Origin: Candidatus Avacidaminococcus intestinavium
Lineage (GTDB): Bacteria > Bacillota > Negativicutes > Acidaminococcales > Acidaminococcaceae
Assembly (NCBI GenBank): GCA_018714505.1
Contig: DVNI01000103.1
Coordinates: forward strand, 1-49,941
Length of the DNA stretch: 49,941 nt
Direction of reading: 5' to 3'
The notes beneath the pieces are model-generated. The model was given only the letters and a program-made list of their open reading frames with translations. It was not told where the DNA came from and made no database searches. The position numbers and the translations under genes are program-made. Within the stretch, counting starts at the first letter, position 1, and the number at the start of each line of letters is the position of its first letter. Below, in pieces: positions 48,318 to 49,941 of this stretch.

Positions 48318-48341
48318 GTTTATTCCGATAATTCGCATAAT
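48312..48341 (+). promoter_or_regulatory. Predicted promoter for the tandem riboswitch leader
   Basis: Plus strand: TTGCAA (48312-48317), 18-base spacer, CATAAT (48336-48341). It shares its -35 hexamer with the divergent adhesin promoter. Confidence 0.45.
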
Positions 48342-48403
48342 TACAGCATTTGTATTTCCTTATACTTTATACTACAATAAACAAGACAACAATTACATAT
48401 CGT

Positions 48404-48521
48404 TTGGTTTTAGGTATAAAATAAACTTTTTTATTTTATTTAATAGTTAAAACGGTAAAAATCCGTTGCGGTCTCGCCACTGTAATGCTTTAAAGCAAAG
48501 CCAGTTATCTGCCTAAACCAA
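48404..48521 (+). ncRNA. Cobalamin riboswitch 1 (compact)
   Basis: The core reads ACGGTAAAAATCCGTTGCGG, then TCTCGCCACTGTAA, then AAAGCCAGTTATCTGCC, matching the conserved order of cobalamin aptamers (CCGGTGAAAATCCGG, CCGCCACTGT, AGCCAGGAGACCTGCC). The closing P1 stem is visible: TTGGTTTTAGG (48404-48414) with CCTAAACCAA (48512-48521), one bulge. It is shorter and more degenerate than the second copy (B12 box GTTATC for GAGACC), so ligand preference or activity may differ. Followed by its own terminator. Confidence 0.8.
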
Positions 48522-48571
48522 GTTATGCTGCCATGCGAAAGATATGGTCAACAGGTACTTTAGTTCATTAT

Positions 48572-48597
48572 GCCTTTTTGCGCTTTCGCAAAAAGGC
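48572..48597 (+). terminator. Riboswitch 1 expression platform: intrinsic terminator
   Basis: GCCTTTTTGCG-CTTT-CGCAAAAAGGC, 11-bp perfect stem, followed by CTTTTATTTTTTC. The loop side CTTTCGCA (48583-48590) can pair with TGCGAAAG (48534-48541) in the loop of a small hairpin (48531-48547) just after the aptamer, a candidate antiterminator or kissing interaction. Confidence 0.8.
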
Positions 48598-48630
48598 CTT
48601 TTATTTTTTCTTCGCCTAGTTTAATACAAA

Positions 48631-48806
48631 AAAACAGGTGCCTGTGAGGGCTTAATCGGGAAGACCGGTGTAAATCCGGCGCAGTCCCGCTACTGTAACG
48701 ACGAGCTTTTTACGTTAAACCACTGATTGCTAAAATCTTAGTACAAAACTAACAATTGGGAAGGTGTAAAAAAGTGCTGACGCGAAGCCAGGAGACCTGC
48801 CTGTTT
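48631..48806 (+). ncRNA. Cobalamin riboswitch 2 (full-length)
   Basis: A textbook cobalamin aptamer: GGTGCC near the 5' end, GGGAAGACCGGTGTAAATCC, GGCGCAGTCCCGCTACTGTAA, a long peripheral region (48700-48770), then the B12 box GAAGCCAGGAGACCTGCC (48784-48801). P1 closes between AAACAGG (48632-48638) and CCTGTTT (48800-48806). It begins 34 bases after the terminator of riboswitch 1 and lies 134 bases before the recombinase ATG. No strong terminator follows; a hairpin CGTCTTG/CAAGACG (48819-48839) without a T-run might belong to its platform. Confidence 0.93.
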
Positions 48807-48940
48807 ACGATCTTTGTCCGTCTTGCGATGTACAAGACGACTAGAGTTCTTTTCCATCAAGGAAAGGGAATTTGTTTTTCAAATAGGGATCATTTGTTTA
48901 ACAAAAGGTGAAGTAAAAGAAACTTAAAAGGAGAGATTAT

Positions 48941-49525
48941 ATGGCAACTACAGATCCCATTAGAGACAAAAAAAATGTAAAAAGACTCATTAATTATTTC
49001 AAGGAACGCGATAAAACACGCAATTGCCTACTTGTTGTTATGGGTGTCCACACAGCACTGCGTATTAGTGATATTCTGAAACTAACCTGGCAAGATGTTT
49101 ATGATTTTGAAAAAAGACGCTTGCGCAAAACAATTTCCCTTACAGAAAATAAAACTGGCAAGAAAAAGACGATTGCTTTGAATAAAGATATTATTGAAAC
49201 ACTCACCCTTTATGCCAAAGAACGTAGTCCTCTTTTGCCTAAAGACTATATATTTCGCAGTCAAATTGCGCCCATGTCACATATCTCTCGAGTGCAGGCT
49301 TATCGCATCATTAAAGAAGCCGCTGTTAATCTCGGCTTAGAAGGTAACATTGCCTGTCATTCGTTACGTAAAACCTTTGGCTATCACGCCTGGAAAGGGA
49401 AGTTTCCCGTGCCCGTTATTATGGAAATCTATAATCACACCTCTTTCGACGTAACCCGTAAATACCTCGGTATCAGCCAAGATGATAAAAATAAAATCTA
49501 TCTCAATATGTCTTTTTTTAAATAA
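48941..49525 (+). CDS. Compact tyrosine recombinase (FimB-sized, catalytic domain only)
   Basis: A 194-residue member of the tyrosine recombinase/integrase family. All catalytic residues are visible: Arg41 (TALRISDIL), a beta-hairpin Lys near 71-76 (ENKTGKKK), His140 and Arg143 (CHSLRKTFG), His166 (YNHTSFDV) and Tyr175 nine residues later (RKYLGIS). Only about 20 residues precede the catalytic domain, so the usual core-binding domain is missing, as in FimB/FimE-type invertases (about 200 residues). A strong AAGGAGAG ribosome site is seven bases upstream. No other mobile-element gene is present. It is downstream of two cobalamin riboswitches and divergent from an adhesin gene. Target site unknown. 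Confidence 0.92.
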   Translation: MATTDPIRDKKNVKRLINYFKERDKTRNCLLVVMGVHTALRISDILKLTWQDVYDFEKRRLRKTISLTENKTGKKKTIALNKDIIETLTLYAKERSPLLPKDYIFRSQIAPMSHISRVQAYRIIKEAAVNLGLEGNIACHSLRKTFGYHAWKGKFPVPVIMEIYNHTSFDVTRKYLGISQDDKNKIYLNMSFFK

Positions 49526-49566
49526 AATAAAGTGGCACCTCAATTTTTGAGGTGCCACTTTATTTT
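49524..49566. terminator. Bidirectional terminator between recombinase and LysR remnant
   Basis: Nineteen-base perfect arms (49524-49542, 49548-49566) containing AGTGGCACCTCA around a five-base loop, with A and T runs at the ends; serves both converging genes. A recombinase site is a less likely reading. Confidence 0.88.
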
Positions 49567-49941
49567 ATGATTTAGCCAAAACTGCTTTACATACATCCAT
49601 GAAGGCTTCTAAACTTGGTGTTATAAATTTATTTTTGTGAGATACCAAGCTGTAGGATCGTCGCAAACTACTTCCAGCAAAAACAAGCTTATTAAGTTCT
49701 CCATTCTGCACTTCTTCACTTATCAAACTTTCAGAAAGCACTGCTATACCTAAACCCAGTTTTGCCGCTTTAATAATTGCACTAAAACCAGAACACTCCC
49801 ACCCTAACTGCCACGAAAACTCTCTACTAGCCATTTCTTTTTAGAATAACACTCTAGTTCCACTACCTTTTTCTCTCACCAAAAATTCTTCATCACGTAA
49901 ATCATATAAATCAATCTTCGTTTTTTTATAAAGACGGTGCG
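49565..49941 (-). pseudogene. LysR-type regulator, effector-binding domain, internal stop (5' part outside window)
   Basis: The C-terminal half of a LysR substrate-binding domain. Reading upstream of an ATG at 49834, the same frame continues as YDLRDEEFLVREKGSGTRVLF, then a TAA at 49843-49841, then KEMASREFSWQLGWECSGF, LGLGIAVLSE. Family proteins run through this point (LREKGSGTR...F-x-x-x) without a break, so one substitution (for example GAA to TAA) has interrupted an otherwise intact gene. The rest of the gene lies beyond the window edge. A residual 89-residue product from the internal ATG would lack DNA binding. A base-call error is possible. Confidence 0.8.

Larger units (their letters stand above)
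48173..48940. other. 768-base intergenic control region
   Basis: No protein-coding gene. It holds the leader and promoter of the adhesin (minus strand), a divergent promoter, two cobalamin riboswitches in tandem, an intrinsic terminator after the first, and the untranslated leader of the recombinase. The leader after 48807 includes small hairpins (CGTCTTG/CAAGACG; ATTTG-T5-CAAAT at about 48870-48885) of unclear role. I saw no convincing pair of recombination-type inverted repeats flanking it. Confidence 0.75.

Noticed and set aside
49524-49566. 19-bp inverted repeat as a recombination site of the adjacent recombinase
   Set aside because: Position directly after the stop, short loop and A/T-run ends fit an intrinsic bidirectional terminator better; no second copy was seen in the window.

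Overview
Chromosomal segment, roughly 40% GC by eye, from a diderm Firmicute, most likely a Negativicutes member. Evidence: the gene order is Bacillus-like, yet the window also encodes an outer-membrane trimeric autotransporter. It carries no sporulation genes at places where B. subtilis has them (spoIID by murA/mbl, spoIIR by prmC, yabG/sspF by ispE), so a non-sporulating lineage such as Acidaminococcaceae or Veillonellaceae is plausible. This placement is inference; no rRNA or tRNA gene was seen.

Layout: almost everything is on the minus strand. (1) 1-4.7 kb: a secreted phosphodiester glycosidase (3' end beyond the window), mreB/mbl, murA and two small unknown genes. (2) 4.8-11.6 kb: F1Fo ATP synthase operon atpI-B-E-F-A-G-D-C, in which the alpha gene carries an in-frame N-terminal segment matching the C-terminal part of the delta subunit, with no free atpH. 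(3) 11.7-23.2 kb: wecB-wecA, comEB-upp-glyA, ywlG-rpiB-sua5, prmC-prfA, a DUF1385 membrane protein and two nearly identical rpmE (L31) genes flanking a DUF454 gene and a hotdog thioesterase. (4) 23.3-46.8 kb: a c-di-GMP phosphodiesterase with two periplasmic binding-protein domains, then a block ordered like the B. subtilis origin region: pth, prs, glmU, purR, ispE, ksgA, rnmV, yabE, tatD, metG, rsmI, yabB, ricT, holB, tmk and a yaaO-type decarboxylase. (5) 46.9-49.9 kb, accessory: a YadA-like adhesin with a coiled-coil tail after its membrane anchor, a 768-base intergenic region holding two tandem cobalamin riboswitches, a FimB-sized tyrosine recombinase directly downstream of them, and a broken LysR regulator gene.

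How the genes work together: most are housekeeping (envelope precursors, ATP synthesis, PRPP and nucleotide metabolism, translation factors and rRNA/tRNA modification, replication clamp loading). Promoter-like and terminator-like sequences divide the minus-strand genes into about ten transcription units. The most unusual parts are the B12-riboswitch/recombinase/adhesin cluster, the delta-alpha fusion, and a tiny autonomous transcription unit at 35768-35963. All similarity calls are from reading motifs; no database search or RNA folding was run.
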